NCBI GenBank assembly: GCA_020249775.1
Contig: JADCFA010000021.1
Coordinates: 248,001 to 312,000 of the forward strand
Direction: 5' to 3'
Origin: Roseomonas sp.
Lineage (GTDB): Bacteria; Pseudomonadota; Alphaproteobacteria; Acetobacterales; Acetobacteraceae
DNA length: 64,000 nucleotides
Below the pieces are notes generated by a model, which made no database searches, was not told the origin of the DNA, and worked only from the letters and a program-made list of their open reading frames with translations. This document shows, piece by piece, positions 27,658 through 37,963 of the stretch (positions are counted from its first letter, which is position 1; each line of letters opens with the position of its first letter). Position numbers and translations under genes: made by a program.

Positions 27658-29304
27658 ATGAAAACCGCCCCTGATCCCGTTACGCTCTCGGTCCTCGATA
27701 ACCGCTTCCGCGCCATTGTGGAGGAAATGGGGGAGGCGATGCTGCGCACCGCCTATTCGCAAATCCTGAACTCTTCGCGCGATTTCTCGATTGCGCTGTG
27801 TGATGCCGAAGCGCGGCTGGTGGCGCAGGCGGATCACATCCCGGTGCATGTCGGCGCCATGCCCTTTGCCGTGCAGGCAGTGCGCGATGCCTTTGGCGAT
27901 AGCGTGCAGGAAGGCGATATCTACCTGTTGAACGACCCCTATCATGGCGGGTCGCATTTGCCGGATTTGACCGCCATTGTGCCGGTTTTTGCCGAAGGGC
28001 GGCTTGTGTTCTGGTCCGTTGTGCGGGCGCATCACACGGATATCGGTGGTGCCACTCATGGCGGCTATAATCCGGGTGCGACGGAGATTTGGCAGGAAGG
28101 CTTGCGTGTGCCGCCCATTCTGCTCGGCCAGGGGCGCCTGCCGCGCGAAGACCTGGTGCGCATGATCATCACCAATACGCGGCTGGCGCGCGATGTGCGC
28201 GGTGATCTGATGGCGATGATCGGTGCCGCGCATCTCGGCGAAAAGCGCCTGCTGTCGGTGCTGGCGCGTTATGGCGTTGATACTACCGTGGCGGCAGTGG
28301 ATGCGATTCTGGCGCTGGCGGAAGCGCATACACGGCGCATCATTTCCACCTGGGCCGATGGCACCTGGCTGGGTGAGGCATTTCTGGATGATGATGGCTT
28401 TGGCGGCAAGGATATCGCCATTCGTGCGCGCGTCACGAAACAGGGCGATCATCTGACCGTGGACCTGACGGAAAGCGCGCCGCAAACGCCTGGCTTCGTC
28501 AATTCATCCTATCCCAATATGGCAAGTGCGGTGCGCATGGCGCTTGCCTTCCTGCTTGATCCAGAAGTGGCGAAGAATGATGGCTGCTTCCGGCCACTCA
28601 CCATCAAGGCGCGCGAAGGCACCGTGGTTTGGGCCGCGGAAGGCGCGCCGGTCACCATGTGCACATCGCATTGTTCGAATGAGATTGTGGAGGCGGTGGT
28701 GAAAGCCCTGGCCAATGCCTGCCCTGATCGCGCTATGGGCGGTTGGGGAAGGCGTTTTCGTGTCGCAATCAAGGGGCGCGACCCGCGCCGGCCAGGGCGC
28801 TTTTTTGTCTGGCATATGTTCCATGCGCGGCCAGGTGGTGGCGGTTCCTCGGGCGGTGATGGCTGGTCCACGGCCGGCGAATGGCATTCCGCCGGCGGTT
28901 TGAAATTCGGCAGTGTGGAAATGGCGGAAGCGCGTTTCCCGCTGTATTTCGCGCGGCATGAATTCCGCCCCGGCAGCGCTGGTGATGGTACTTATCGCGG
29001 CGGGCTTGGCGGCGATTTGCTGCTGAAACTGGAAACCGATGGCCCGGCGGTGGCGAATACCGCCGGTGATGGCGTGCGTTATGGCGCAGCGGGGATGCTG
29101 GGTGGCCAGGATGGCGCACCACACCACTATCGGCTGGAACGCGCCGATGGCAGCGCGCGGGATTTGCGCACCAAGGAAGTCGGCATTCCACTGGCACCCG
29201 GCGATCAATTGCATGTGCTTTCCGGCGGTGGCGGCGGTTGGGGGCCGCCTGAAAAGCGCGACCCTGCCGCGCGCGCGGCTGATGCGGCGGAGGGTTTGGT
29301 ATGA
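27658..29304 (+). CDS. Hydantoinase B/oxoprolinase family protein
   Basis: MKTAPDPVTLSVLDNRFRAIVEEMGEAMLRTAYSQILNSSRDFSIALCD; YHGGSHLPDLTAIVPVF. Confidence 0.93.
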   Translation: MKTAPDPVTLSVLDNRFRAIVEEMGEAMLRTAYSQILNSSRDFSIALCDAEARLVAQADHIPVHVGAMPFAVQAVRDAFGDSVQEGDIYLLNDPYHGGSHLPDLTAIVPVFAEGRLVFWSVVRAHHTDIGGATHGGYNPGATEIWQEGLRVPPILLGQGRLPREDLVRMIITNTRLARDVRGDLMAMIGAAHLGEKRLLSVLARYGVDTTVAAVDAILALAEAHTRRIISTWADGTWLGEAFLDDDGFGGKDIAIRARVTKQGDHLTVDLTESAPQTPGFVNSSYPNMASAVRMALAFLLDPEVAKNDGCFRPLTIKAREGTVVWAAEGAPVTMCTSHCSNEIVEAVVKALANACPDRAMGGWGRRFRVAIKGRDPRRPGRFFVWHMFHARPGGGGSSGGDGWSTAGEWHSAGGLKFGSVEMAEARFPLYFARHEFRPGSAGDGTYRGGLGGDLLLKLETDGPAVANTAGDGVRYGAAGMLGGQDGAPHHYRLERADGSARDLRTKEVGIPLAPGDQLHVLSGGGGGWGPPEKRDPAARAADAAEGLV

Positions 29305-31355
29305 CCTATCGCATCGGCGTTGATGTCGGCGGCACTTTCACCGATGTGGTCTGTGTCGCCGCTGATGGCACCACCACGCTTGCCAAGGCGGCCAGCACGC
29401 CCGCGGATCAATCCGAAGGCGTGGTCGCTGGGCTTGTTGTTCTAGCCGAAACCCTGGGCGTCACGCTGGCTGATCTGCTGCGCCAGACAGAACGCATCGT
29501 CCATGGCACCACCGTTGCCACCAATGCGCTGTTGGAACGCAAGGGCGCGAAGATTGCGATGCTCACCACGGAAGGGCATCGCGATGTGATTGAAATGCGC
29601 GAAGGCCTGAAGCCTGAACGCTACAATATGCGCCTGCCCGCGGCGCCCGCACTGGTGCCGCGCCGCTTGCGGCTTGCGGTGCGCGAAAGGCTGCGCCCGG
29701 ATGGGCGGGTGGAAGTGCCGCTCGATCACGCTTCGCTCGATGCCGCGATTGAACAATTGCGCGCGGAAAAGGTGGAAGCCGTTGCGGTATGTTTCCTCCA
29801 TTCCTGGCGCGATGCGCGGCATGAAAACGCGGCAGCCGAGGCTTTGCGCGCAGCCTTGCCTGGGGTTTTCATCACCACCTCGGCCGAGGTGCTGCCGCAG
29901 ATCAAGGAATTTGAACGGTTTTCGACTGCGGCGGTGAATGCCTATGTGGGGCCGATTGTCTCGCGCTATCTGGCGCGGCTGCGCGGGCGGCTGGAACAGG
30001 CGGGCTATGGCGGGCCAGTCTTCGTTATCCTCTCCCATGGCGGGGTGGCGCCGGTGGAAGAAGCGGCGCGGCTGGCAGCAGGCACGGCGCTATCCGGCCC
30101 GGCGGGCGGTGTTGCGGCGGGCGCTGCCTTGGCGGAACGCGGCCTTGGGCAGGATCTCATCACTTTTGATGTCGGCGGCACCTCCACCGATATTGCGCTG
30201 ATTCAGGAAGGTGATGCCGCGCTGGGTCGCGGGCGTGATGTGGCCGGCGAACGCATTGCGCTGGAAAGCCTGGATATCGTCACGCTTGGCGCAGGTGGCG
30301 GTTCCATCGGCCATGTCGGTGCGGGCGGCACGCTGCAGGTGGGTCCTCGTAGCGCCGGCGCAGTGCCGGGGCCGGCGGCCTATGGGCAGGGCGGCACGGA
30401 ACCGGCGGTGACAGATGCCAATCTGGTACTGGGCTATCTGGATGCGGCGAATTTCCTGGGCGGCAAACGCAAGCTGGATATGGCAGCGGCGGAGCGCGCC
30501 TTTGCAAGCCTCGGCGCCAGGCTTGGGCTGGATGCCATGGCGGCCGCGGCGGGCGTGCATCGGTTGGCAAATATCCGCATGGCAGATGGGATTCGCGTGG
30601 CGACTGTCAGGCGCGGCGTTGATCCGCGCGATTTCTGCTTGCTCGCTTTCGGTGGCGCGGCGGGGCTGCATGCCAGTGCGGTGGCGCGGGAACTCGGCAT
30701 GAAGCGCGTGGCGGTGCCCTTCTTCGCGGCGGGGCTTTCCGCCTGGGGCATGCTGCACACCGATCTGCGTTATGAAATGGCGCGCAGCGAATTGAATACG
30801 GGCGGCGTGCCCGATGATGATGCGCTCCGCGCCATTTGGGCCGCGCTGGAAAAGGAAGGCCGCGCGCGAGTCGCCAGCTGGTTTGGCGGTGCGGTGGAAA
30901 CACGCCGCGCAGCGGATATGCGTTATGGCGAACAGGTTTTCGATATCGCCGTGCCCTTGGATCAGGTTGCCTGGGAAGGGGCGGGGCTTGCTGATCGGCT
31001 GCGCGATGCCTTCCATGCACGGCACGAAGCGTTGTTCACTTATGCGCTACGGCAGGAAGAGGTGGTGCTGGTGAATGCCAGGTTGGCGGTGATTGGCCGC
31101 TTGCCGCCGATGCCAGCCCCGGCGGGCAAGGCGGCGGGCACCATGGTGGCGCCGCGTGGTGCGCGCCGTATCATGCTGGAGGGCGGCTTGGCGGATGTGC
31201 CAGTCTATGATTTCGCGGCACTTGGTGCGGATCAGCCGGTAGCGGGTCCAGCGATTGTGGAAAGCGATACCACAACCGTTTTGCTACTGCCGGGTGACGC
31301 CGCGCGGATGGATGCGCGCGGCTGGCTGGAAATTACCTTATCGGAGCTGGCTTAA
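29301..31355 (+). CDS. Hydantoinase/oxoprolinase family protein (A subunit)
   Basis: MTYRIGVDVGGTFTDVVCVAADG; VHGTTVATNALLERKGAKIAMLTTEGHRDVIEMREG; 4 bp overlap with the B subunit. Confidence 0.94.
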   Translation: MTYRIGVDVGGTFTDVVCVAADGTTTLAKAASTPADQSEGVVAGLVVLAETLGVTLADLLRQTERIVHGTTVATNALLERKGAKIAMLTTEGHRDVIEMREGLKPERYNMRLPAAPALVPRRLRLAVRERLRPDGRVEVPLDHASLDAAIEQLRAEKVEAVAVCFLHSWRDARHENAAAEALRAALPGVFITTSAEVLPQIKEFERFSTAAVNAYVGPIVSRYLARLRGRLEQAGYGGPVFVILSHGGVAPVEEAARLAAGTALSGPAGGVAAGAALAERGLGQDLITFDVGGTSTDIALIQEGDAALGRGRDVAGERIALESLDIVTLGAGGGSIGHVGAGGTLQVGPRSAGAVPGPAAYGQGGTEPAVTDANLVLGYLDAANFLGGKRKLDMAAAERAFASLGARLGLDAMAAAAGVHRLANIRMADGIRVATVRRGVDPRDFCLLAFGGAAGLHASAVARELGMKRVAVPFFAAGLSAWGMLHTDLRYEMARSELNTGGVPDDDALRAIWAALEKEGRARVASWFGGAVETRRAADMRYGEQVFDIAVPLDQVAWEGAGLADRLRDAFHARHEALFTYALRQEEVVLVNARLAVIGRLPPMPAPAGKAAGTMVAPRGARRIMLEGGLADVPVYDFAALGADQPVAGPAIVESDTTTVLLLPGDAARMDARGWLEITLSELA

Positions 31356-31360
31356 GACAC

Positions 31361-32275
31361 TCATCCTAACACCAGCATCACCCAAAAGGGCAGGGTGATG
31401 ATGGAAGCGATATGCTCCGTGCTGGTGATCGCGGCCATCAGCTTGGCATCGCCACCCATGGCGCGTGCCATCACATAGGATGTGGCGGCCGTTGGCAGCG
31501 CCATAAAGATCACCGCCGCAGCCAGCGGCAAATGCGGCAAGCCGACAAATGTGCCCAAGCCATAGGTAATGGCCGGCATGCCGATCAGTTTCAAAACACC
31601 TGTCAGCGCCTGCGTAGGCAAACGGTCCGAAAAACTCTCCCAGGACAGCGCCGCGCCCACGCATAACAAGCCAAGCGCCACCGATGCGCGACCCAAGGCC
31701 TGGATGGTTGGCTTCACACCAGGCGGAAAGCCCCCCAGTGCCGCAATGGTAAAGCCCAGGATGCAGGCGATGATCAGCGGGTTCAGAATCAATTGCCGCA
31801 GGATGACCAGCGGTTTTGGTCGCCCCCGGCTGCCATCCATGGCGAAGGCCAGCGTGGTGACGCCTTGCACAAAGGGCACGATGATGCCGGTGGCAACGGC
31901 GCCGAAGCTGATGCCCTCGGCCCCAAAAATCGCGCCCACAATGGCGAAGCCCATCAGATTATTGAAGCGAATGCCCCCCTGCAGGACCGACGTCATGGCC
32001 GCATGCCCATGCCCCATGAAGCGCGCGAGCAGCACGGAAATCAGCGTGCCGGTGGCAAGCGCGCCCCAAATGGTGAAAGCCATGGCGCCCAGCGGCAGGC
32101 TGGCGGGGTCAAGCGCCGCCAAAGCAGAAAGAATCAGGCTTGGCAGCAGCACCCAATAGATGAGTTTTTCCATGCCGGCCCAAACCGCATCCAGCGGGAG
32201 CAATATGCGGCGCAGCAGCGCCCCAAGGCCAAGCAGCGCAAAGGCCGGCACAAAGGCATCAAGCCAAAGGTCCAT
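31361..32275 (-). CDS. AEC (auxin efflux carrier) family transporter
   Basis: Multi-TM 304 aa; FALLGLGALLRRILLPLDAVWAGMEKLIYWVLLPSLILSALA; LPTAATSYVMARAMGGDAKLMAAITSTEHIAS. Confidence 0.9.
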   Translation of the reverse strand: MDLWLDAFVPAFALLGLGALLRRILLPLDAVWAGMEKLIYWVLLPSLILSALAALDPASLPLGAMAFTIWGALATGTLISVLLARFMGHGHAAMTSVLQGGIRFNNLMGFAIVGAIFGAEGISFGAVATGIIVPFVQGVTTLAFAMDGSRGRPKPLVILRQLILNPLIIACILGFTIAALGGFPPGVKPTIQALGRASVALGLLCVGAALSWESFSDRLPTQALTGVLKLIGMPAITYGLGTFVGLPHLPLAAAVIFMALPTAATSYVMARAMGGDAKLMAAITSTEHIASIITLPFWVMLVLG

Positions 32276-32284
32276 GCGCGCTAT

Positions 32285-32794
32285 TCAGCCTCCGCCGCCG
32301 GGGGCGGTCCAGGGGGGCGGATTGGGCGCGCGCGCAATCGCCGCCATACAGGCCGGCTCTGTCAGGCGCCGCGCGCCAAAGGCCCGGGCTGCGGCATGGG
32401 CCAATACCAGCCGAGAGGCTTCCGGGTAGAATACCAGGTCAAGCCGGCAATCCGGCGCCTGATAGAGCCAGACCTCTGCATCACCTTCGCGCCGGCGCAA
32501 AGCGGGTTCCCCCAGGGCGGAAATCACCGCCGCGGGGTCGCGGCCTTGCAAGGCAGTAGCGGCGTTGGGCGGGCTGACCCCCTGGCGGCGCGGCGAGCTG
32601 GCGCTGGGCGGTGGCGGCAGGGCCGCCATTGGAATGGGCGCCGATGCGGGCGTTGGTGGCAGGCCAATCGCGGCCAGGCTGGCCTTGGTGTCGCGCAAGG
32701 CCTGTTCCAGGCCAAGCGTCGCGCCCTCTGCTTCGGTCTTACGGCAGCCGGGGGTCAAGAACAGGGCGGCCAGGGCCAGGCTGGCAGCGCCCAT
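32285..32794 (-). CDS. Hypothetical lipoprotein
   Basis: MGAASLALAALFLTPGCRKTE (lipobox LTPGC); Pro/Ala-rich linker; C-terminal ...AVISALGEPALRRREGDAEVWLYQAPDCRLDLVFY. Confidence 0.7.
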   Translation of the reverse strand: MGAASLALAALFLTPGCRKTEAEGATLGLEQALRDTKASLAAIGLPPTPASAPIPMAALPPPPSASSPRRQGVSPPNAATALQGRDPAAVISALGEPALRRREGDAEVWLYQAPDCRLDLVFYPEASRLVLAHAAARAFGARRLTEPACMAAIARAPNPPPWTAPGGGG

Positions 32795-32880
32795 CGGGCC
32801 AAGGGAAATAGCGCGCGCCGGAGAAGGGCTCCGTAATGGCGGCCCTTTCGGCGGCACCAAGCGACGCCCCCGGCGCCTAA

Positions 32881-33513
32881 TTAAGAATCGCTGGTTTCAA
32901 CCGCGCGCACTGGCGGTGCCACCGCCATGGGGGCGCTGGATGGGGCTTCGGTGATCATCTCCATGCGACCGGTAAGCTGACCACCATCTTCCACGGAAAG
33001 ACGGCGCGACCGCGCAACACCCAATACCCGGCCCGTGGCGCGGATGGTCAGGCTGCCTGTCGCGGTCAGCGTGCCATCGAAAACGCCGGCGATATCGGCA
33101 TCTTCCACCTGCACTTCGCCCTTGAAGACGCCGGAATGGCTGATGGCCAATTCCTGGCACTGCAAAAGCTGGCTTTCCATGGTGCCATCAATGACGATGC
33201 GCTCAGCCTCGGTCACGCTGCCCTGGATGCTGATGCCCTTGCCGAGTTGCAGCACACGCTTTTCGCCGGCCTCAGCCCGGCCGGTCGGACGACCAGCGGT
33301 GCCGGGTGTTGCGGGGCGCGCGGCGGGTGATGGCGCAATGCTTGGCTTCGCCGGCGCGGCGGCCGCGCTGGCCACAGGCGGCACCACAGCGGCGGGGCGA
33401 AACGGCGGCACAGCAAGATCAGGATCGCGCGCGGTGGGCACGCTTGTTGCGTCTTTTGAAGCGTCGGATATTGGCGGTGTAGTGGCTTCATCCTTGCGGC
33501 GGAACAGCGACAT
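32881..33513 (-). CDS. Bactofilin (polymer-forming cytoskeletal protein)
   Basis: VLQLGKGISIQGSVTEAERIVIDGTMESQLLQCQELAISHSGVFKGEVQVEDADIAGVFDGTLTATGSLTIRATGRVLG. Confidence 0.92.
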   Translation of the reverse strand: MSLFRRKDEATTPPISDASKDATSVPTARDPDLAVPPFRPAAVVPPVASAAAAPAKPSIAPSPAARPATPGTAGRPTGRAEAGEKRVLQLGKGISIQGSVTEAERIVIDGTMESQLLQCQELAISHSGVFKGEVQVEDADIAGVFDGTLTATGSLTIRATGRVLGVARSRRLSVEDGGQLTGRMEMITEAPSSAPMAVAPPVRAVETSDS

Positions 33514-33592
33514 CTTGGCCCCCTGCGGAATCGCATTGTTGATGCCTTCGGCTAGCATGCGACTCCGCCGCACCACAACGGGCGAAAACAGG

Positions 33593-34303
33593 TTATCCCC
33601 CGTTTTCTGTAGCTGCGCCCGCAAGCCTATGGAAAGCGCCAAGACCGCGCACCAGCAAATGCGTGGCCGCTGCAATGCCGATGATGGGCACAAACAGATT
33701 GAGCATCGGCACCATCGCCATCAGCGCGAGTGCCAGCCCAAGCCACCAACCCTGCCAACGCAATCGCCGCCAAGCGATGCGCGAATGCGCAAGATTTAGC
33801 CGGCGCAGCGCCACTTCCCGCAGCAAGCCCGCCCCCAGCGCATGGGCCGCAATCAGCAGCGCGATCAATGCGCCAAAAATCGGAACGAAGAATAGCGGCA
33901 AAAGCAGGATTTGCAGCGCCAGCAGCTTCACACCAAACCACAGGCCAAAACCCGCCTGCGCCAGCAGGGATGCCCCGGCGGGTGCCGCCAGACCAGGGTA
34001 ATGGCGCCGCTCTACCGCGCCTGCCACGCTATCGGTGAATTGCGCCGCAATGCCCAGAGCCACAGGCAGAAAAAGCCACCAACCAAGAAAAACCCCCGCC
34101 GCCGCGCCGCCCGCCTGGGTGATCCAGGAAAGCCATTCCGGCCCGCCTGAAGCCGCCCAACCCGCAAGCCAGGCTGCCAAAGCAATCAACCCCGCCACTG
34201 CCAAAGCCGCGCCCAATACGCCAAGGATCAAGGGGCGGCGAAAGGCGGGATCGCCCATTTGGCGAAAGGCGAGGAAAAGCGCTTGCGGCATGGTGGACGC
34301 CAC
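33593..34303 (-). CDS. EI24/CysZ-like integral membrane protein
   Basis: 236 aa, multi-TM; ALFLAFRQMGDPAFRRPLILGVLGAALAV... HYPGLAAPAGASLLAQAGFGLWFGVKLLALQILLLPLF. Confidence 0.8.
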   Translation of the reverse strand: MASTMPQALFLAFRQMGDPAFRRPLILGVLGAALAVAGLIALAAWLAGWAASGGPEWLSWITQAGGAAAGVFLGWWLFLPVALGIAAQFTDSVAGAVERRHYPGLAAPAGASLLAQAGFGLWFGVKLLALQILLLPLFFVPIFGALIALLIAAHALGAGLLREVALRRLNLAHSRIAWRRLRWQGWWLGLALALMAMVPMLNLFVPIIGIAAATHLLVRGLGAFHRLAGAATENGG

Positions 34304-34350
34304 CCTCGCCCAAGGCTAATGCCGCCGCAACCTTTACCGGAGCCCCGCCC

Positions 34351-35361
34351 ATGACCCCCCTCAGCCTTGATATTCTTGGCATCGGCAATGCCATTGTGGA
34401 TGTGCTGGCGCGCGCCGAGGACAGCTTTCTGGAAGAACACGGCATGGCCAAGGGCGGCATGGCGCTGATTGGCACTGACCAGGCGGAGGCGATTTACGCC
34501 GCCATGGGCCCGGGGATTGAAAGCAGCGGCGGGTCCGCGGCCAATACCTGCGCGGTGGCGGCGGGGCTTGGTGCCAAGGTCGGCTACCTTGGCAAGGTCG
34601 CGGATGACGGCCTTGGCCAGGTTTTCCGCCATGACATCACCGCCGCTGGGGTCGCTTTCCCGACCGCCCCCCTTGCGGGCGGCGCCCCCACCGCGCGCTG
34701 CCTGATCCTGGTCTCCCCCGATGGTCAGCGCACCATGAACACCTTTCTTGGCGCCTGCGTGACCTTTGGCGAGGCTGATCTGGACCCTGCCGCCATTGCC
34801 AGTGCGCGTATTGTCTATCTGGAAGGCTATCTTTTCGACCCGCCGGCGGCCCAAGCGGCCTTCCGCGCCGCGGCGCGCATCGCCCATCAGGCCGGGCGGC
34901 AAGTGGCGATCACGCTTTCTGATCCCTTCTGTGTGGGCCGCCACCGCGCTGCCTTCCGAGCCTTCATCCGCGAAGAAGCCGATATCGTCTTCGCCAATGA
35001 AGCCGAGATTTGCGCCTTGTATGAGACCGAGGATTTCGACGCGGCGGCCGAGGCGGTGCGCGCCGAAGTCGCCATTGCCGCGCTCACCCGCAGCGAAAAG
35101 GGCAGCCGCATCATCGCGGGGACAGAGACCCATGAGGTCCGCGCCGAACCAACCAAGCTGGTGGACAGCACCGGCGCTGGGGATGCCTATGCCGCCGGCT
35201 TCATGGCGGCGCTGACCCGTGGCTTGCCGCTGCCCGAATGCGGCCGCTGGGGCAGCATTGCCGCGGCCGAGGTGATTTCCCATTTCGGCGCCCGGCCCCA
35301 GGCTGATCTGGCGGCGCTGGTAGGCAGCCGGGCCGGTGGGGTGGCGGCAACGCTTGGGTAG
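34351..35361 (+). CDS. PfkB-family carbohydrate/adenosine kinase
   Basis: LDILGIGNAIVDVLARAEDSFLEEHGMAKGGMALIG; C-terminal LVDSTGAGDAYAAGFMAAL. Confidence 0.93.
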   Translation: MTPLSLDILGIGNAIVDVLARAEDSFLEEHGMAKGGMALIGTDQAEAIYAAMGPGIESSGGSAANTCAVAAGLGAKVGYLGKVADDGLGQVFRHDITAAGVAFPTAPLAGGAPTARCLILVSPDGQRTMNTFLGACVTFGEADLDPAAIASARIVYLEGYLFDPPAAQAAFRAAARIAHQAGRQVAITLSDPFCVGRHRAAFRAFIREEADIVFANEAEICALYETEDFDAAAEAVRAEVAIAALTRSEKGSRIIAGTETHEVRAEPTKLVDSTGAGDAYAAGFMAALTRGLPLPECGRWGSIAAAEVISHFGARPQADLAALVGSRAGGVAATLG

Positions 35362-35535
35362 TCTTTTTTCGCCGCGCCGCGCTTTTCCCTGGCTTTTTCC
35401 GGCGCGACCCCCTATCTCCCCGCCATAACGAAACGCCTGGATGGAAACCATCGCCCGCCCCCAAGCCTTGGGAGCCGGGTCGGTGGCGTTTTTGCCAGGC
35501 TCCGACCCCCCGGTTTTCTATCTCTCAGGTGTTCC

Positions 35536-37365
35536 ATGCAGATTCGTAACGTCGCCATTATCGCCCATGTTGACCACGGCAAGACCACGCTGGTGGACAA
35601 GCTGCTGAGCCAGGCCGGCGCCTTCCGCGCCAATCAGCAAGTCGCCGAACGCGCGCTTGACCGCAATGATCTGGAACGCGAACGCGGCATCACGATCCTC
35701 GCCAAATCCACCGCCGTGGAATGGAAAGGCGTGAAGATCAACATTGTGGACACGCCCGGCCACGCCGATTTCGGCGGTGAGGTGGAACGCATCCTGTCCA
35801 TGGTGGATGGCGCCATTGTGTTGTGCGACGCCGCCGAAGGCCCGCTGCCGCAGACCAAGTTTGTGCTCACCAAGGCGCTCGCGCGCGGGCTGAAGCCGAT
35901 TGTGGTCATCAATAAGGTGGACCGCCAGGATGCCCGCCCGGATGAAGTGCATAATGAGGTGTTCGACCTTTTCGCTGCCCTGGGTGCGAGCGATGAGCAG
36001 CTTGATTTCCACACGCTTTTCGCTTCTGGCCGGCAGGGCTGGGCGGATCTGGAACTGAATGGCGCGCGAAAGGATCTCTCGCCGCTGTTTGACCTGATCC
36101 TGTCCCATGTGCCGGCGCCGAAGGTTGATCTTGAAAAACCCTTCGCGATGAATGCCACCATCCTGGAAAGCGACAATTTCCTCGGCCGCATCCTGACCGG
36201 GCGCGTGGAACAAGGTGTTGCGCGCCTCAATATGCCGGTGCGTGTGCTGCGCCAGGATGGTTCGGTGGTGGAAAGCGGGCGGCTGACCAAGCTCATGACC
36301 TTCTCGGGCCTTGAGCGTGTGCCGGTGGATGAGGTGCGCGCGGGCGATATCATCGCCATCGCCGGGCTTTCGGATGCGACGATCCCCGATACCATCGCCT
36401 CACCCGAAGTGACGGAACCGCTGCCGGCGCTGCCGGTGGACCCGCCGACACTGGCGATGACCTTCCGCATCAATGATGGGCCGCTTGGCGGGCGTGAGGG
36501 CAAGAAGGTCACGTCGCGGCAGATTCGCGAAAGGCTTTTCAAGGAAACCGAAGGCAATGTCGCGATCAAGGTGAAGGTGAGCGAGGAAGTTGACGCTTTC
36601 GAAGTCGCTGGCCGTGGTGAATTGCAGTTGGGTGTTCTGATCGAGACTATGCGGCGTGAGGGGTTTGAACTCACGATCGGGCGCCCGCGCGTGCTGACGC
36701 GCGACAATCCCGAAACCGGTGAGCGTGAGGAACCCTTCGAAGAAGCGCTGATTGACGTGGATGAAAGCTATTCCGGCGTGGTGGTGGAGAAGATGTCGCT
36801 CCGCAAGGGCCAGATGCAGGATATGCGGCCTTCAGGCGGCGGCAAGGTGCGGCTGACCTTCCATATCCCGTCGCGCGGCTTGATTGGCTATCACGGCGAA
36901 TTCCTGACCGACACGCGCGGCACGGGCATGATGAACCGGCTGTTCCTGGGCTATCGCCCCTGGGCGGGGCCGATTGAAGGCCGGCGCAATGGATCGTTGA
37001 TTTCCAATTCGGATGGGGAAGCCATTCAATACGCGCTGTTCTATTTGCAAGAACGCGGTACGCTTTTCGTTGATCCCGGTGTCAAGGTTTATGTCGGCAT
37101 GATCCTGGGCGAGCATTCGCGCGACAATGATCTGGAAGTGAACCCGATCAAGGAAAAGAAGCTGACGAACATCCGCGCCGCCGGCAAGGATGAGGCGCTG
37201 CTGCTGATCCCGCCGCGCAAAATGAGCCTGGAACAGGCCATTGCCTATATTGAAGATGATGAGCTGGTTGAGGTGACGCCAAGCGCCATTCGCCTGCGCA
37301 AGCGCCATCTTGATCCGCATGAGCGCAAGCGCCATGCGCGCCGCGCGGAGAGTGAGGCGGCGTAA
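35536..37365 (+). CDS. typA: Ribosome-binding translational GTPase TypA/BipA
   Basis: [63 protein letters not shown]. Confidence 0.97.
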   Translation: MQIRNVAIIAHVDHGKTTLVDKLLSQAGAFRANQQVAERALDRNDLERERGITILAKSTAVEWKGVKINIVDTPGHADFGGEVERILSMVDGAIVLCDAAEGPLPQTKFVLTKALARGLKPIVVINKVDRQDARPDEVHNEVFDLFAALGASDEQLDFHTLFASGRQGWADLELNGARKDLSPLFDLILSHVPAPKVDLEKPFAMNATILESDNFLGRILTGRVEQGVARLNMPVRVLRQDGSVVESGRLTKLMTFSGLERVPVDEVRAGDIIAIAGLSDATIPDTIASPEVTEPLPALPVDPPTLAMTFRINDGPLGGREGKKVTSRQIRERLFKETEGNVAIKVKVSEEVDAFEVAGRGELQLGVLIETMRREGFELTIGRPRVLTRDNPETGEREEPFEEALIDVDESYSGVVVEKMSLRKGQMQDMRPSGGGKVRLTFHIPSRGLIGYHGEFLTDTRGTGMMNRLFLGYRPWAGPIEGRRNGSLISNSDGEAIQYALFYLQERGTLFVDPGVKVYVGMILGEHSRDNDLEVNPIKEKKLTNIRAAGKDEALLLIPPRKMSLEQAIAYIEDDELVEVTPSAIRLRKRHLDPHERKRHARRAESEAA

Positions 37366-37377
37366 ATAAGGCAGTTG

Positions 37378-37467
37378 AAATTCTCAGGTTGCCGGGCGAA
37401 GTACGCCCGCGCACCTCAGAATTTGGACTAGCGCCTCGACAGTCCCGAGTCGGGGAACCTAGAGGCG
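37378..37467. repeat. Two adjacent nested hairpins downstream of typA
   Basis: AAATTCTCAGGT-[GGGCG AAGTA CGCCC]-ACCTCAGAATTT (37378-37424, one mismatch in outer stem) and CGCCTC-[CCCGA G TCGGG]-GAGGCG (37432-37467). Confidence 0.7.
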
Positions 37468-37878
37468 TGGTTGGAAATGTTTGCGTAGTTGAACCACCTT
37501 AATCCAATGAAGGACTGCAAAAATAAATTGTACCAGGAGGAGCAAGATATTCAGTAGGTCCGCGGAAAACGCAGAAAATATCACTCCGATTACGCTCAAG
37601 CTTCCAGCGAGCATACCAAACACCCACCATTGATTATCTGGTTCACCCACCGCCGAATTTTTCATGGCCCTGCGAAGCTGAATTAGCAATACGAAGAACC
37701 AAATCATTCCGAACACCGGAATAAGTAATAGCCACGCCGAATTCACGGGGGCGGAACCTCCAGCCGCATTGACTGCTGCTGCCGTCCTCCTGAATGACAT
37801 GATGTAGAAAATTATTAAGATTATTGGAGTCAGCGCCAAAAAAACTATGAGCCAATGCCAAACGGAGAAGGATTCCAT
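37459..37878 (-). CDS. Hypothetical small multi-TM protein in an AT-rich islet
   Basis: MESFSVWHWLIVFLALTPIILIIFYIMSFRRTAAAV...PVNSAWLLLIPVFGMIWFFVLLIQLRRAMKNS...; local base composition clearly lower in GC than flanks. Confidence 0.7.
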   Translation of the reverse strand: MESFSVWHWLIVFLALTPIILIIFYIMSFRRTAAAVNAAGGSAPVNSAWLLLIPVFGMIWFFVLLIQLRRAMKNSAVGEPDNQWWVFGMLAGSLSVIGVIFSAFSADLLNILLLLVQFIFAVLHWIKVVQLRKHFQPRL

Positions 37879-37963
37879 GTCTTTTGCCTCTAAACCGAAT
37901 GTCGACTTCTGAGAGGTCGGCCACATAACCCCAACAGTTGCTAAATGCTAAATTTTTACTACT

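Noticed and set aside
34228-35451. 407-aa minus ORF opposite the PfkB kinase
   Set aside because: Low-complexity antisense frame covering a clear PfkB gene.
37643-37924. 93-aa alternative minus frame in the AT-rich islet
   Set aside because: Out of frame with the clearly membrane-protein-like ORF 37459-37878.
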